Assembly (NCBI RefSeq): GCF_000299915.1
Contig: NZ_AMRI01000020.1
Span: 22,785 to 86,784 of the forward strand
Direction: 5' to 3'
Length of the DNA stretch: 64,000 nucleotides
DNA from: Gallaecimonas xiamenensis 3-C-1
GTDB lineage: Bacteria > Pseudomonadota > Gammaproteobacteria > Enterobacterales > Gallaecimonadaceae
The translations under genes and the position numbers were made by a program. The notes below the pieces were generated by a model. That model had not been told where the DNA came from and did no database searches. It worked only from the letters and a program-made list of their open reading frames with translations. Shown one piece after another: positions 18,534 to 29,901 of this stretch; positions within the stretch are counted from its first letter, which is position 1, and the number at the start of each line of letters is the position of its first letter.

Positions 18534-18562
18534 AAAAAGCCCGGCAGACGCCGGGCTTTTTT
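18534..18562. terminator. Bidirectional terminator
   Basis: AAGCCCGGC/GCCGGGCTT stem with A run before and seven T after, between the NLP gene and the convergent TonB-receptor gene. Confidence 0.88.
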
Positions 18563-20664
18563 TAGAAGTTGTAGCGGTATCCCAGGCGCAGGGTACGGCC
18601 CCGCCCAGCCTGGTAGCTGCTGTTGCTGGCCTGGGTCTGGGCCAGGTAGTCGATGTATTGCTTGTCCAGCAGGTTATCGACCCCGAACGACAGCTTGTGC
18701 TGGCCAAGCTCGTAACCCAGGGACAGGCTGAGCAGGCTGTAGCCGTCAAAATGGGCGCTCTGGCCGCCTTGGCCATCGGCAAAATCCTTGTCGAAGTAGT
18801 GGCTGGCCGCCAGTCGCCAGTCCAGATCGCCGTACTGGCCGTCCAGGTAAACCGTCAGGCTGTCGGGGCTGACGTTGGCGGCGTCCAGGTCGGCATCCAC
18901 CTGGCCGTCATCGTTGCTGTCATAGCGGCCGTCCAACTGGCTGTAGACCAGGCCCAGGGTGCCACTTTCCCCCAGGTAAAAGCCCAAGTCTGCCGAGAAA
19001 CCGTTGACCTTGGTTGCCTCACGGCGCACCTCGAAGATACCGTCGGCGTTGGCCACCAGCCGCGACCCCAGGTCGGACTCGTTTTCCCACAGGCTCAGCT
19101 GGCCGCGCCCCCAATCCCCCTGGTAGGCCAGGCCCAGTTCACGGTTGTCGGTAATGATGGGTTTGAGCACCAGGTAGTCGGCGATGCTCACGTCCGGCTG
19201 GTTAACCCCTCGGGTCACCCGGCCCACATCGGGCATGGAGAAGCCCTGGCTGAGATTGGCAAAGAGGCGCCATTGGCCGTTGATCTGCCAACTGGCCCCC
19301 AGGTTTTTCATGGTTTCGGAGAAGCTGGGTGTGCCCCCTTTGACCTGGTAGCCGCCATAGCTGTAGAGGGTCTGGTAGTCGGGGATCTTCATGTCCACTT
19401 TTTCGTGGCGCAGGCCGGCGCTGATCAGCACCGAGTCCAGCAGCTGCCAGTCCAGTTGCAGGTAAGGCGCCAGGTTGTCGTAACGGCTTTGGGGAACCCA
19501 GGTACGTCCCGACTGGGCCAAGTCCTGGTCGGTCTTGTCACGGAACAGATCCAACCCGTAGACCGCCTTGACCGGCAGCCCGGCCAGTTGATCTTTGACC
19601 AGGGTCAGCTTGAGGCCGGTCTTCTGGGAGTTGATGCGGGATTGGTCGTAAAAATCCGGGCCCAGGGCCGGATCTTGGAAGGTGGCAAAGGTGCCGCCGC
19701 CGAAAAGGCCCTCGAAGTCCTGATAGAACAGCTGGCCATGGAATTGCTGGCCGCCGAAGAATTGGCTGTTACGGTAATCGAGGCTGTAGGTGCGCACCTG
19801 GTTGCGGGACGGGTCCCCTGGGTTGTCGCCCTTGATACTGGAGGTGGGGCGGCCGGTGGCCACGTCGCCGTTAACCAGCACATAGTCGCCCCGGCTTTCC
19901 AGCTCGAAGGCGTTGACGGTCAGGCTCAGCTGCTGCTGGGCATCCAACTGGTGCACTACCTTGGCAAACAGATCGCTGCTGCGGCTGTCCATCAGGTCGC
20001 CCTGGGTGGGGTCGGTGCCGATGGCCTGGTCGTTGGCGTCGAAAAACAGGCCCCTGTCCCGGTACTGGAGCCCCAGCAAAAACTGGGTGTCTCCCAGGTT
20101 CTTGGCCAGGCTCGCCCCCAGGTGGTAACCCAGGCCGTCCTTGTCAAAGTCGTCGTTGGACTCGATGCCGGCATTGACGCTGAGGCTGTCGTCTTGGGGC
20201 CTTTTGGTGACGATATTGATGATGCCGCCGCTGGCGCCCATGCCGTGCAGGGCATTGGCCCCCTGGATCACCTCTACCCGTTCGATAAGGGCGATATCTA
20301 TGGTATGGCCGTCACGGCTGCCGTCCCGCAGGGGGTTGGACTGGGGTACGCCGTCAATCAGGTACAGGGGCTGGCGGCCGCGCAGCGACTCACCCCGGCT
20401 GGACAGCTGCTGGCTGGGCGGAGCAAAGCCCGGCACCAGCTGCGCCAGTATCGATGACAGGTCGTCATTGACCCGCCCCTGCCGTTCCAGGGCCTCGGCA
20501 TTGATGATGGTCACCATGTTGGGCAGGGAAGACACCGGCTTGTCGCCACGGCTGGCGGTCACCACCAGGTGTTCGGTGTTATCCAGGGCCTCGGCAAACA
20601 AGGGAGAGCTGAGGGAGGCCAGCAGGGCCAGGGCGAGAGGAGACTTGCGCATCGTTGTCGGCAT
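18562..20664 (-). CDS. TonB-dependent outer-membrane receptor (siderophore type)
   Basis: A 700-residue receptor. The signal sequence is near residues 5-24, the plug region includes ASRGDKPVSSLPNMVTII, SSRGESLRGRQPLYLIDGVPQSNPLRDG and GASGGIINIVTKRP, and the barrel ends in RGRTLRLGYRYNF with a terminal Phe. The pattern NLSQGFSMPDVGR and the C-terminal DNLLDKQY and GRGRT stretches resemble IutA-like receptors, so it could take up the aerobactin-type siderophore made from genes 11 kb away; this is inference. Start at 20664 (MPTTMRKS) is chosen because the Fur box lies upstream. Confidence 0.85.
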   Translation of the reverse strand: MPTTMRKSPLALALLASLSSPLFAEALDNTEHLVVTASRGDKPVSSLPNMVTIINAEALERQGRVNDDLSSILAQLVPGFAPPSQQLSSRGESLRGRQPLYLIDGVPQSNPLRDGSRDGHTIDIALIERVEVIQGANALHGMGASGGIINIVTKRPQDDSLSVNAGIESNDDFDKDGLGYHLGASLAKNLGDTQFLLGLQYRDRGLFFDANDQAIGTDPTQGDLMDSRSSDLFAKVVHQLDAQQQLSLTVNAFELESRGDYVLVNGDVATGRPTSSIKGDNPGDPSRNQVRTYSLDYRNSQFFGGQQFHGQLFYQDFEGLFGGGTFATFQDPALGPDFYDQSRINSQKTGLKLTLVKDQLAGLPVKAVYGLDLFRDKTDQDLAQSGRTWVPQSRYDNLAPYLQLDWQLLDSVLISAGLRHEKVDMKIPDYQTLYSYGGYQVKGGTPSFSETMKNLGASWQINGQWRLFANLSQGFSMPDVGRVTRGVNQPDVSIADYLVLKPIITDNRELGLAYQGDWGRGQLSLWENESDLGSRLVANADGIFEVRREATKVNGFSADLGFYLGESGTLGLVYSQLDGRYDSNDDGQVDADLDAANVSPDSLTVYLDGQYGDLDWRLAASHYFDKDFADGQGGQSAHFDGYSLLSLSLGYELGQHKLSFGVDNLLDKQYIDYLAQTQASNSSYQAGRGRTLRLGYRYNF

Positions 20665-20685
20665 CGAAAGGAAAATTCGCGCAAA

Positions 20686-20700
20686 TGCTAACAATTATCA
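20686..20700 (-). promoter_or_regulatory. Fur box upstream of TonB receptor
   Basis: Reading the + strand, TGCTAACAATTATCA matches the 7-1-7 Fur core TGATAATnATTATCA at 13 of 15 positions. It lies 22 bases before the chosen start of the receptor gene and would give iron repression. Confidence 0.7.
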
Positions 20701-20750
20701 AAAGCATGTCAATAGCCACAGCTGCTGATTGGGCCAGCAGTCGCAGCCAT

Positions 20751-20774
20751 AAAAAAGGAGGCTTGCGCCTCCCT
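20751..20774 (-). terminator. Rho-independent terminator of kdsA
   Basis: On the minus strand, GGAGGC/GCCTCC stem followed by six T residues, 46 bases beyond the kdsA stop. Confidence 0.75.
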
Positions 20775-20820
20775 TGTCCGTTGCTGGTTTAGGGCGAAGC
20801 GCCCTAGCACAGGTCGCCGG

Positions 20821-21675
<855 letters not shown>

Positions 21676-22923
21676 TTAGAGCGAAATAAACTGCATCAGC
21701 TGGCCACAGAGCCAGGCCATGTAAGTACCCAGGGCATAACCCAGTACCGCCAGCAACACCCCGACCGGGGCCAGTGACGGGTGGAAGGCCGAAGCCACCA
21801 CCGGCGCCGAAGCGGCGCCGCCGACGTTGGCCTGGGAACCCACCGCCATATAGAACAGCGGCGCCTTGATCAGGCGGGCGACAATCAGCATCAGGGCGGC
21901 GTGGAACGTCATCCAGATGCCACCAATGACAAAGTAGATGGGGGTGTCGGCAATGGCCAGCACATCCATCTTCATACCTATGGTGGCCACCAGTATATAG
22001 AGGAAGGCCGACGCCACTTTCGAGGCCCCTGCCCCTTCCAGTTTGCGGGCACGGCTGAAGGACAGGCCAAGACCTATGGTGGTGGCGGTGACAATCATCC
22101 AGAAGAAGTGGGAATGGAGGCTGTAGGTCTCACCCCAGGGGGCATGCTTGACCATCCAGGGAGTGGTGATATCCGCCACCAGGTGCGACAGGCCGGTGGC
22201 ACCGAAGCCCACCGCCACTATCATCATCAGATCCTTCATATGGGGGATGCGCGAATGCTCGGCGTGGAAGGCTTCCACCTTCTTGCGCAGCAGCTGGATA
22301 CCCCGGGTGTCGGCGCCGGTGCGCGCATCGATGATATCGGCCTTGGAGGCCATGTACAGCAGCACCGCCATCCAGATGTTGGCGACGATAACGTCCACCG
22401 TCACCATCACCGAGAAGATGCCGTCCCCGACCCCGTAGACTTCCTTCATGGCCGCCTGGTTGGCGCCGCCGCCGATCCAGGACCCGGCAATGGTGGTCAT
22501 GCCACGCCAGACCGCGTCCGGGCCGTCACCGCCCCCCACCGATTCGGGGGAGAAGATGCTCATGATGCCGATAGCAAAGGGCCCGCCCAGCACTATGCCC
22601 AGGGTACCCACCAGGAACATCACCACTGCCTTGGGCCCCAGGCCCAGTATGGCCTTGAAGTCGATAGACATGCACAGCAGCACCAGACAGGCGGGCAACA
22701 GGTAACGGGATGCCACGTAGTAAAGGTTGGAATGGTCGCCGTCTATGATGCCGAAACTGTTGAACAGTGACGGCAGGAAATAGCAAAGCAGCAGGGAGGG
22801 GACAAAGGTATAGAACTTTTTCCAGAAGGGATGGCTGGAATGGCTGGTGTAAAACACCAAACCCAACAAAATGGCCAATAGCCCCAGAACCGTCGCGTCA
22901 TTCTGCAAGAGCGGCGTCTGCAT
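21676..22923 (-). CDS. DUF819 family multi-pass membrane protein
   Basis: A 415-residue integral membrane protein with about ten hydrophobic segments and the conserved GSWIGGGANQAAMKEVYG stretch and GSQANVGGAASAPVVASAFHPSLAPVGVLLAVLGYALGTY typical of DUF819 (YjcL-like) putative transporters. The substrate is unknown. It is inserted between sirB1 and kdsA, nine bases before kdsA, so it is probably co-transcribed with them. In E. coli nothing of this kind lies between ychA (sirB1) and kdsA. Confidence 0.88.
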   Translation of the reverse strand: MQTPLLQNDATVLGLLAILLGLVFYTSHSSHPFWKKFYTFVPSLLLCYFLPSLFNSFGIIDGDHSNLYYVASRYLLPACLVLLCMSIDFKAILGLGPKAVVMFLVGTLGIVLGGPFAIGIMSIFSPESVGGGDGPDAVWRGMTTIAGSWIGGGANQAAMKEVYGVGDGIFSVMVTVDVIVANIWMAVLLYMASKADIIDARTGADTRGIQLLRKKVEAFHAEHSRIPHMKDLMMIVAVGFGATGLSHLVADITTPWMVKHAPWGETYSLHSHFFWMIVTATTIGLGLSFSRARKLEGAGASKVASAFLYILVATIGMKMDVLAIADTPIYFVIGGIWMTFHAALMLIVARLIKAPLFYMAVGSQANVGGAASAPVVASAFHPSLAPVGVLLAVLGYALGTYMAWLCGQLMQFISL

Positions 22924-22951
22924 TCACTACTCCTTTCTCTTTATCGTTATG

Positions 22952-23758
22952 TCAATGTAGGGTGGCATCGGCGGCGCCCAGGCCGTCCACTTTCTGTCTC
23001 AGCAAAGGGCAGGCCGGATCGTCCGGGCAATGTTCCACGAAATAGGTGAGATCTTTGCGGGCGGGGGCAACACAGTCGAGCTCCGCCAACAGGTAGCCTC
23101 GGTCCCGGATAAGATACGGATTATCCGGGCTCAGCTCCACCATGGCTTGGGTCACCTTGACCGCTTCCATCAGCCGCCCGTCCCGGGTCAGAGCGCCTTT
23201 GGTGGCTCCCAGCAGCTTCAGCAGCAGGCCCTGGTTGTCCAGGGGTTCGGTGTGTTTGTCTTTGAGCCGTTGCCAGTTGCCTTTGGCGCCCCTGAGCCAC
23301 AGCTCCAGGTCGCTCAAGGGGTGCCAAAGCCCCGCCAGGGGGTCAAAAAAGGCACCAGCCTTGAGGGGGCTGGTCAGTACCAACTGGCCGGGGAAATTGA
23401 TGCCGTCCAGGGGAATGGCCTGATCTTCGGCAAAATAGAGCAGCAGCAGGCCAAGGGCCGCCGCCCCGCCCCGGCGCTCAAGGATCACCGAGGTGAGCAG
23501 GCAACCCTGGCTGCTGTAGTGGCTGTTTTCACTGCTAAAGGCCAGATCCTGGTAGAAAAAATCCAGCAGCCCCTGCAGCCGTTCCTGCCCTTGCAATCCC
23601 CCCAGGCGTAGGCCCAACTGGTCACGCCAACCCAGCAGCGGCCCTTCGAAGGCACGCACGTCGGTCTGGGCCAGTTCGGCGGCCAGGTGCAGGGCGGTCA
23701 GTACCGGCTTGGCAGAGCTGGCACTGAGGCGGGATCGCAACTCGGCAGAGAGCATCAT
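22952..23758 (-). CDS. sirB1: SirB1 family transglutaminase-like/TPR protein
   Basis: A 268-residue protein with an N-terminal transglutaminase-core-like domain (about residues 60-160: RLQGLLDFFYQDLAFSSENSHYSSQGCLLTSVILERRGGAAALGLLLLYFAEDQAIPLDGINFPG) and a C-terminal tetratricopeptide-like region (MVELSPDNPYLIRDRGYLLAELDCVAPARKDL). Function in the E. coli homologue YchA is not settled. It overlaps sirB2 by one base. The conserved operon position supports the assignment. Confidence 0.88.
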   Translation of the reverse strand: MMLSAELRSRLSASSAKPVLTALHLAAELAQTDVRAFEGPLLGWRDQLGLRLGGLQGQERLQGLLDFFYQDLAFSSENSHYSSQGCLLTSVILERRGGAAALGLLLLYFAEDQAIPLDGINFPGQLVLTSPLKAGAFFDPLAGLWHPLSDLELWLRGAKGNWQRLKDKHTEPLDNQGLLLKLLGATKGALTRDGRLMEAVKVTQAMVELSPDNPYLIRDRGYLLAELDCVAPARKDLTYFVEHCPDDPACPLLRQKVDGLGAADATLH

Positions 23759-24141
23759 CAGAACACCATGGGCATCTTGCTGATGGCCAGCTTGGCGTTA
23801 TAGACCACCCAGCCGTAGGCCCCGCCCAGGGCGAAAAAACGCATCAATTTGCTGCGGTGGCGCTGCAGGGCTATGACCCCCAACAGCACATAGGCCAACA
23901 GGCCGAACAGCTTCTCGGTTACCCAGGGGCTCTGGAAGGGATAGCTCGACAGCAGCACGCAAAGGCCGATGGCGGTGAGCAGCAGCAGGCTGTCAAAGGC
24001 GCGCGGCAGGATGCGCAGCACCTTTTTCTGGCGCCAGTCGCGGCCGCGCAGGTCCATGATGAACCGCAGGCTAAGCAGGAACAGGCTGCCGAATATGGCC
24101 AGCAGGTGCAGGTGTTTCAAAGCAGGGTACAGAAGGGCCAT
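23758..24141 (-). CDS. sirB2: SirB2 family membrane protein
   Basis: A 127-residue membrane protein with four hydrophobic segments, starting MALLYPALKHLHLLAIFGSLFLLSLRFIMDL and containing PRAFDSLLLLTAIGL, as in SirB2/YchQ. Its role is unknown. It lies 51 bases after prmC. Confidence 0.88.
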   Translation of the reverse strand: MALLYPALKHLHLLAIFGSLFLLSLRFIMDLRGRDWRQKKVLRILPRAFDSLLLLTAIGLCVLLSSYPFQSPWVTEKLFGLLAYVLLGVIALQRHRSKLMRFFALGGAYGWVVYNAKLAISKMPMVF

Positions 24142-24192
24142 GGATGGACTAACTCAGCTGCAAATAAGGCGACATTGTACCTCAAATGGCCG

Positions 24193-25023
24193 CTACTTGT
24201 CTTGCCACTGGCCCAGGGTCACCCGCTCCTGGCCGCCCAGATCCCGCTCGGAGCGCACCAGCTCAAAACCCCGTTCGCTCATCAGCTGGCGCACCGCCGC
24301 CCCCTGGTCGTAGCCGTGCTCGAGCATCAGCCAGCCGGGGCTTTCAAGGTAAGCGGGGGCTTGCTCCACCAGGTAGCGAAGGTCGGCCAGGCCCGCCTCT
24401 TCGGCGATCAGCGCCGACAGGGGCTCAAAGCGAACGTCCCCCTGGCCAAGGTGGGGGTCCACCGGATCGATATAGGGGGGATTGGAGACGATAAGGCCAA
24501 AACGCTGGCCCCGCACCGGCATAAACCAGCTGCCCTGGCACACCTCGACCTTGGCCTGGTGGCGCTGGACGTTGCGCCCGGCCAGGGCCGCCGCTTCGGC
24601 GATGGCGTCCACCGCCACCCCTTGCCAGGCCGGCCTGTGGTGACTGATGGCAATGGCAATGGCACCGGTACCGGTGCCCAGGTCCAAAAAGCGCAGGGGC
24701 GCCTCTGGCAGGGCCAGGGCCAGGTCCACCAGGGTTTCGGTGTCGGGCCTTGGGATCAGGGTATGGGGGTTGACCTCCAGGGCCAGGCCGTAAAATTCCT
24801 GTTCCCCCAGGATATGGGCCACCGGCTCGCCGTTTTGGCGCCGGGCGATATAGCCTTCGAACTGGGCCTGGGCCTGGGGCGCCAAGGGCCTTTCCCCAAA
24901 GGCCAGCAAGGTGGTACGGCTGACCTTGGCGGCCTGCATCAGCAGCAGTTGGGCATCGATATCCGGGGACTCGCCCCCGGCCAGGGCCGCCCTGCCCCAC
25001 TTGAGGGCCTCCAGCAACGTCAT
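24193..25023 (-). CDS. prmC: Peptide chain release factor N5-glutamine methyltransferase PrmC
   Basis: The 276-residue SAM-dependent enzyme methylates the GGQ glutamine of RF1 and RF2. The motif [15 protein letters not shown] binds SAM and the NPPY motif lies in [13 protein letters not shown]. The start overlaps the end of prfA by ATGA, so it is translationally coupled to its own substrate gene, the usual arrangement. Length is normal. Confidence 0.96.
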   Translation of the reverse strand: MTLLEALKWGRAALAGGESPDIDAQLLLMQAAKVSRTTLLAFGERPLAPQAQAQFEGYIARRQNGEPVAHILGEQEFYGLALEVNPHTLIPRPDTETLVDLALALPEAPLRFLDLGTGTGAIAIAISHHRPAWQGVAVDAIAEAAALAGRNVQRHQAKVEVCQGSWFMPVRGQRFGLIVSNPPYIDPVDPHLGQGDVRFEPLSALIAEEAGLADLRYLVEQAPAYLESPGWLMLEHGYDQGAAVRQLMSERGFELVRSERDLGGQERVTLGQWQDK

Positions 25024-26111
25024 GCCTGGCCCTGGGCCAGGGCCGCCAGTTGGTCGGCCTGGTGTTCCTGAACTATGGGGTCAATCAGGGCGTCCAGGCT
25101 CCCTTCCATCACCTCGTCCAGGCGATAGAGGGTAAGGTTGATACGGTGGTCGGTCACCCTGCCCTGGGGATAGTTGTAGGTGCGGATACGCTCGGAGCGA
25201 TCCCCGGAGCCCACCAGAGAGCGGCGGGTGGCTTCTTCAGACAGGCGGCGCTTTTCGTCTTCCATGGCCTGGATACGGGAGGCCAGCACCGACAGGGCCT
25301 TAGCCTTGTTTTTATGCTGGGAACGTTCTTCCTGGCACTCCACCACCACTCCGGTGGGGAGGTGGGTGATGCGCACCGCCGAGTCAGTACGGTTAACGTG
25401 CTGGCCACCGGCACCGGAGGCGCGGAAGGTGTCGATACGCAGGTCAGCGGTGCTGATGTTGACCGCTTCGGCCTCGGGCACTTCCGGCAGTATGGCCACG
25501 GTGCAGGCAGAGGTATGGATACGGCCCTGGGATTCGGTGGCGGGCACCCTTTGTACCCGGTGGCCGCCGGACTCGAACTTGAAGCGGCCATAGACGCCGT
25601 CGCCGCTGACCAGGGCGATGACTTCCTTGAAGCCGCCGTGCTCCCCTTCGTTGGCGGACACCACTTCCACCCGCCAGCGGCGGGCCTCGCAGTAACGGCT
25701 GTACATGCGAAACAGGTCGCCGGCGAAGATGGCGGCTTCATCGCCACCGGCCCCGGCGCGGATCTCCAGGTAGATATTGCGCTCGTCGTTGGGATCCTTG
25801 GGCAGCAGCAGAATTTGCAGCTCTTGGGCCAGGGTTTCTATCTGGGCCTTGGCACCGGCCACCTCTTCCTGGGCCAGTTCGCGCATCTCGGCGTCGTCGC
25901 CGGCCAGCATTTCCTGGGCCACCTCAAGGTCGGCCTGGGCCCCTTGGTAGCGGCCAAAACAGCCGGTGACTTCTTCGAGTTGGCCAAATTCCTTGGACAG
26001 GGCCTGGAAGCGCTTTTGATCGCCAATCACGGCGGGGTCGGACAACAGGGCCTGCACTTCTTGGAAACGTTCTTGCAGGCTTTCCAGTTTCGCCAGTATC
26101 GATGGGTTCAT
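25020..26111 (-). CDS. prfA: Peptide chain release factor 1
   Basis: The 363-residue RF1 reads UAA and UAG stop codons. The GGQ motif is in [15 protein letters not shown] and the codon-recognition tripeptide PAT (RF1 form) is in [13 protein letters not shown]. Start and end overlap hemA and prmC by four bases each. Length matches E. coli RF1 (360). Confidence 0.97.
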   Translation of the reverse strand: MNPSILAKLESLQERFQEVQALLSDPAVIGDQKRFQALSKEFGQLEEVTGCFGRYQGAQADLEVAQEMLAGDDAEMRELAQEEVAGAKAQIETLAQELQILLLPKDPNDERNIYLEIRAGAGGDEAAIFAGDLFRMYSRYCEARRWRVEVVSANEGEHGGFKEVIALVSGDGVYGRFKFESGGHRVQRVPATESQGRIHTSACTVAILPEVPEAEAVNISTADLRIDTFRASGAGGQHVNRTDSAVRITHLPTGVVVECQEERSQHKNKAKALSVLASRIQAMEDEKRRLSEEATRRSLVGSGDRSERIRTYNYPQGRVTDHRINLTLYRLDEVMEGSLDALIDPIVQEHQADQLAALAQGQA

Positions 26112-27367
26112 GCTTTCTCTCTTGCGCTCAGGCCGAGCACGCCGGCAATGGCATCCAGCCGTTGCAGATCACCTTGGCTGCCGGCCTCGGACAGGGCCTT
26201 GGTCGGCGCGTGGATCAATCTGTTGGTCAGCTGGCTGGCCAGCCTTTCCATGATAAGGGTGGGATCGCCGCCGGCCTGCAACTGGGCCTGGGCCTTTTGC
26301 AGCAGGTCCTGGCGGATGGCGTCAGCCTGGTTACGGTAGTCGCGGATATGGTCCACCGCCGACAGGCTCTTGATCCAGTTAATAAAGGCCGCCACCTGCT
26401 CCAGCACCATCACTTCGGCGTCCTGGGCGGCGGCTTCGCGCTTGGCGCGGTTCTCGTCGATGATCTGCTGCAGGTCATCGACGCTGTACAAAAAGGCGTC
26501 GTTGAGCTCACCCACTTCGCTTTCGATATCCCTTGGCACCGCCAGGTCCACGAAGAACATGGGTTTGTGGCGGCGCTTTTTCAGGGCCCTCTCAACCATG
26601 CCCTTGCCGATGATGGGCAAGGGGCTGGCGGTGGAACCGATCACGATATCGGCCTCGTGGAGGTTATCGGGCAGGGCTTCGAGGGTCATGGCCCTGGCAT
26701 TGACCTTGGTGGCCAGATCTTCGGCCCGGGCCAGGGTGCGGTTGGCCACCATCAGCTTGTCCACCCCCTGCTCCTTGAGGTGGGTGGCCACCAACTCTAT
26801 GGTCTCGCCGGCGCCGATCAGCAGCACCTGGGTGTCGTCCAGGGCCGGGAATATGTGCTTGGCCAGGGACACGGCAGCAAAGGCCACCGACACGGCACTG
26901 GCGCCGATCTCGGTCTTGGTGCGCACCTCTTTGGCCACCTTGAAGCCATGCTGGAACAGCTTGTCCAGCAGCTGGCTGACGGTGCCGGCCTGGCGGGCCT
27001 GGCTGTAGGCCTGCTTGAGCTGGCCAAGGATCTGCGGCTCCCCCAGCACCATGGAGTCGAGGCCGCAGGCCACCCGCAACAGATGGCTGATGGCGTCATC
27101 GCCCTGGTGGATATAGAGATGGGGGCTCAGTTCGGCATCGGGCAAGGCATGGAAGTTGGCCAGCCACTTGCGGACCACCTCGCTGTCATCGCTCTGGCAG
27201 TAGATCTCGGTACGGTTGCAGGTGGACAGCACCACGGCTTCGCTGGTGCCCGGCAACCCCGGCAATTCCGCCAAGGCACGCGGCAGGCTGTCGGGCCCGA
27301 AGGCGACTTTCTCACGCAGCGCCACAGGGGCGGTTTTATGGTTCAGGCCAATAGCCAGCAAGGTCAT
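26108..27367 (-). CDS. hemA: Glutamyl-tRNA reductase
   Basis: The 419-residue enzyme reduces glutamyl-tRNA(Glu) with NADPH to glutamate-1-semialdehyde, the first step of tetrapyrrole synthesis. [20 protein letters not shown] begins the protein and the catalytic Cys50 lies in [10 protein letters not shown]. The start at 27367 is the recognised one; a longer open frame to 27547 is not supported. It is divergent from lolB across 94 bases. Confidence 0.96.
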   Translation of the reverse strand: MTLLAIGLNHKTAPVALREKVAFGPDSLPRALAELPGLPGTSEAVVLSTCNRTEIYCQSDDSEVVRKWLANFHALPDAELSPHLYIHQGDDAISHLLRVACGLDSMVLGEPQILGQLKQAYSQARQAGTVSQLLDKLFQHGFKVAKEVRTKTEIGASAVSVAFAAVSLAKHIFPALDDTQVLLIGAGETIELVATHLKEQGVDKLMVANRTLARAEDLATKVNARAMTLEALPDNLHEADIVIGSTASPLPIIGKGMVERALKKRRHKPMFFVDLAVPRDIESEVGELNDAFLYSVDDLQQIIDENRAKREAAAQDAEVMVLEQVAAFINWIKSLSAVDHIRDYRNQADAIRQDLLQKAQAQLQAGGDPTLIMERLASQLTNRLIHAPTKALSEAGSQGDLQRLDAIAGVLGLSAREKA

Positions 27368-27461
27368 GGAGCGGCGGGTCTCAAACAATGGGCGAGGCAA
27401 TTCTACTGAAAATTGTGCGGGCATGGAAACCGGGGGGCAAGCCCCGCTATACTGGCCGCCT

Positions 27462-28019
27462 ATGAAAAAGACATTGCTCCTGCTCCTGGCGACCCTTTGG
27501 CTCAGCGCCTGTGTCAGCCACCCCGAAGGCCAATGGCCGGCACCCAACCAGCCCCTGGAACGCTACGCCGTGCGCGGCAAGGTGGCGGTGCTGGGCCCCG
27601 ACAGCCGGGACTCTGCCAACCTCTATTGGCAGCAAAAGGCAGCCGACTTCAAGTTGCAATTGACCAGCTTTTTGGGCACCCAGGTGCTTGCCATGGAAGG
27701 GCACCCAGGCAAGGTGAGCCTGACCAATGACCAGGGTACCTTCGAAGATACCGATGCCCAGTATCTGTTATTCCAATTGACCGGCTGGGGCCTGCCGGTA
27801 GACGACTTCCCCCATTGGCTCAAGGGCCAGAGCGGCGAGCGGGGCCTGGTGATGGAACGGGACCCCTTGGGCCGCATCCAGGTGCTGCAGAGCGAAGGCT
27901 GGACCATCAAATACAGCCGCTGGACCCGCGAAGGGGGCCGCTACCTCCCCGAAGTCATGGACATGACCAAAGACAACATCAAGATCAAACTGCAAATCCA
28001 CCAATGGCAACCACTTTAA
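27462..28019 (+). CDS. lolB: Outer-membrane lipoprotein LolB
   Basis: The 185-residue lipoprotein accepts lipoproteins from LolA and inserts them in the outer membrane. The signal ends in LSAC (Cys17). [28 protein letters not shown] and [24 protein letters not shown] are typical of LolB. It is slightly shorter than E. coli LolB. It overlaps ispE by 16 bases and begins the lolB-ispE-prs unit. Confidence 0.93.
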   Translation: MKKTLLLLLATLWLSACVSHPEGQWPAPNQPLERYAVRGKVAVLGPDSRDSANLYWQQKAADFKLQLTSFLGTQVLAMEGHPGKVSLTNDQGTFEDTDAQYLLFQLTGWGLPVDDFPHWLKGQSGERGLVMERDPLGRIQVLQSEGWTIKYSRWTREGGRYLPEVMDMTKDNIKIKLQIHQWQPL

Positions 28020-28852
28020 GCCTGCCGGCCCCGGCCAAACTGAACCTGTTCCTGTTCATTACGGGCCGCCGCCCCAATGGCTACCACGATCTCCAGACCC
28101 TGTTCCAATTCGTCGACTTCGGTGACGAATTGCATTTCTCCCCCCGCAGCGACGGCCAAATCCAATTGCTTACCGACTTTGCAGGTGTGCCCCCCGAGGA
28201 CAACCTGATCGTCAAGGCCGCCAGGCTGTTGCAGCAAAAGACCGGTTGCAGCCAGGGGGCCGATATCCGCATCGACAAGCGCCTGCCCATGGGCGGCGGC
28301 CTGGGGGGCGGTTCATCCAACGCCGCCACCACCCTGGTGGGCCTTAACCGGCTCTGGGGCACCGAGGTGGATCTGGACACCCTGGCCCGGTGGGGATTAA
28401 CCCTGGGGGCGGATGTCCCGATTTTTGTACGGGGCAAGGCCGCCTACGCCGAAGGGGTGGGGGAAATTTTCACTGACGCCGACCCGGCCCAGCCCTGGTA
28501 CCTGGTGGTAGTGCCGCCAGCCTCGGTCAACACTGGCCTGGTGTTCCAGTCACCTGATTTAAAAAGGGATACCCCGGTACGCCCGATCACCGCGATCCAG
28601 CCCTCAGAATGGGCAAACGATTGCGAGCCGACGGTTTTTAAGCACTACCCCGTTATTGAAAAGGTTTTTTCGTGGTTGCTAGAATACGCGCCGGCAAGAA
28701 TGACGGGGACCGGCTGCTGCGTTTTTGCGCAGTTCGACTCACAAGTCGCCGCCGTAGCCGCCCAAGCTCTGCTGCCGCCCCAGTGGCAGGGCTTTGTCGC
28801 CAAGGGTGTGAACCGCTCACCTCTCCATGAGCGGCTTGCAGTCTGCGCCTGA
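28004..28852 (+). CDS. ispE: 4-diphosphocytidyl-2-C-methyl-D-erythritol kinase
   Basis: The 282-residue GHMP kinase of the MEP isoprenoid pathway. It has [27 protein letters not shown] at the N-terminus and the ATP-binding [17 protein letters not shown] loop. The start overlaps the end of lolB, so the two are coupled. Length matches E. coli IspE (283). Confidence 0.96.
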   Translation: MATTLSLPAPAKLNLFLFITGRRPNGYHDLQTLFQFVDFGDELHFSPRSDGQIQLLTDFAGVPPEDNLIVKAARLLQQKTGCSQGADIRIDKRLPMGGGLGGGSSNAATTLVGLNRLWGTEVDLDTLARWGLTLGADVPIFVRGKAAYAEGVGEIFTDADPAQPWYLVVVPPASVNTGLVFQSPDLKRDTPVRPITAIQPSEWANDCEPTVFKHYPVIEKVFSWLLEYAPARMTGTGCCVFAQFDSQVAAVAAQALLPPQWQGFVAKGVNRSPLHERLAVCA

Positions 28853-28911
28853 TTTGCAGGGCCGGTCTTTCCGGTCAAAACTGAACACACAATGCCCCTG
28901 AGGTCTTTACC

Positions 28912-29856
28912 GTGCCTGACATCAAGCTTTTCGCTGGTAACGCCACCCCCGAACTGGCGAAAAAGATCGCCGAACGCCTCTATATCCCCCTCGGCGATGC
29001 CGACGTCGCCCGCTTTAGCGACGGCGAGATCAGCGTTCAAATCAACGACCACGTCCGTGGCCTGGATGTGTTTATCATCCAATCCACCTGCGCCCCCACC
29101 AACGACAACCTGATGGAACTGGTGGTGATGGTCGACGCCCTGCGCCGCGCCTCTGCCGGCCGCATCACCGCCGTTATCCCCTACTTCGGCTATGCCCGCC
29201 AGGACCGCCGCGTGCGTTCCGCCCGGGTGCCGATCACCGCTAAAGTGGTGGCCGACTTCCTGTCCAACGTCGGTGTGGACCGTGTTCTGACCGTTGATTT
29301 GCACGCCGAGCAGATCCAGGGCTTCTTCGATGTCCCGGTGGACAACGTCTTCGGTACCCCGGTACTGCTTGAGCACATGAAGGCCCAAAACTTCGAAAAA
29401 CCCGTTGTGGTCAGCCCCGACATCGGCGGTGTGGTCCGCGCCCGCGCCGTGGCCAAGCTGCTCAACGACACCGATCTGGCCATCATCGACAAGCGTCGTC
29501 CCCGCGCCAACGAAGCCCAGGTGATGAACATCATCGGTGACGTACAAGGCCGCGACTGCATCATCGTCGACGACATGATCGACACCGGCGGCACCCTGTG
29601 CAAAGCCGCTGAAGCCCTGAAAAACCACGGTGCCCGCAGCGTCTTCGCCTACGCCACCCACCCGGTGTTCTCCGGCTCCGCCCCCCAGAACATCACCAGC
29701 TCCGTGATTGACCAGGTCATCGTCACCGACACCGTGCCCCTGTCCGCCGAGATGAAGGCCTGTGGCAAGGTAACCCAGCTGACCCTGTCAGGCATGCTGG
29801 CCGAAGCCATTCGCCGGGTCTCCAACGAAGAGTCCATCTCCGCCATGTTCGAGTAA
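28912..29856 (+). CDS. prs: Ribose-phosphate pyrophosphokinase
   Basis: The 314-residue PRPP synthase transfers pyrophosphate from ATP to ribose-5-phosphate. It begins at GTG ([24 protein letters not shown]) and has the PRPP-binding [14 protein letters not shown] loop and the [17 protein letters not shown] stretch. It follows ispE by 59 bases, as in many gammaproteobacteria. A bidirectional terminator follows. Confidence 0.97.
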   Translation: MPDIKLFAGNATPELAKKIAERLYIPLGDADVARFSDGEISVQINDHVRGLDVFIIQSTCAPTNDNLMELVVMVDALRRASAGRITAVIPYFGYARQDRRVRSARVPITAKVVADFLSNVGVDRVLTVDLHAEQIQGFFDVPVDNVFGTPVLLEHMKAQNFEKPVVVSPDIGGVVRARAVAKLLNDTDLAIIDKRRPRANEAQVMNIIGDVQGRDCIIVDDMIDTGGTLCKAAEALKNHGARSVFAYATHPVFSGSAPQNITSSVIDQVIVTDTVPLSAEMKACGKVTQLTLSGMLAEAIRRVSNEESISAMFE

Positions 29857-29869
29857 CAGGTCCGGAGTC

Positions 29870-29901
29870 AAAAAAGCCGCGCTCAAGCGCGGCTTTTTTT
29901 A
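29870..29901. terminator. Bidirectional terminator
   Basis: AAGCCGCGC/GCGCGGCTT stem with A and T runs at both sides, between prs and the convergent MFS gene. Confidence 0.9.

Noticed and set aside
18658..20457. A 599-codon frame on the plus strand through the TonB receptor
   Set aside because: Antisense to a receptor with intact plug and barrel motifs; no ribosome site and residues unlike any family.
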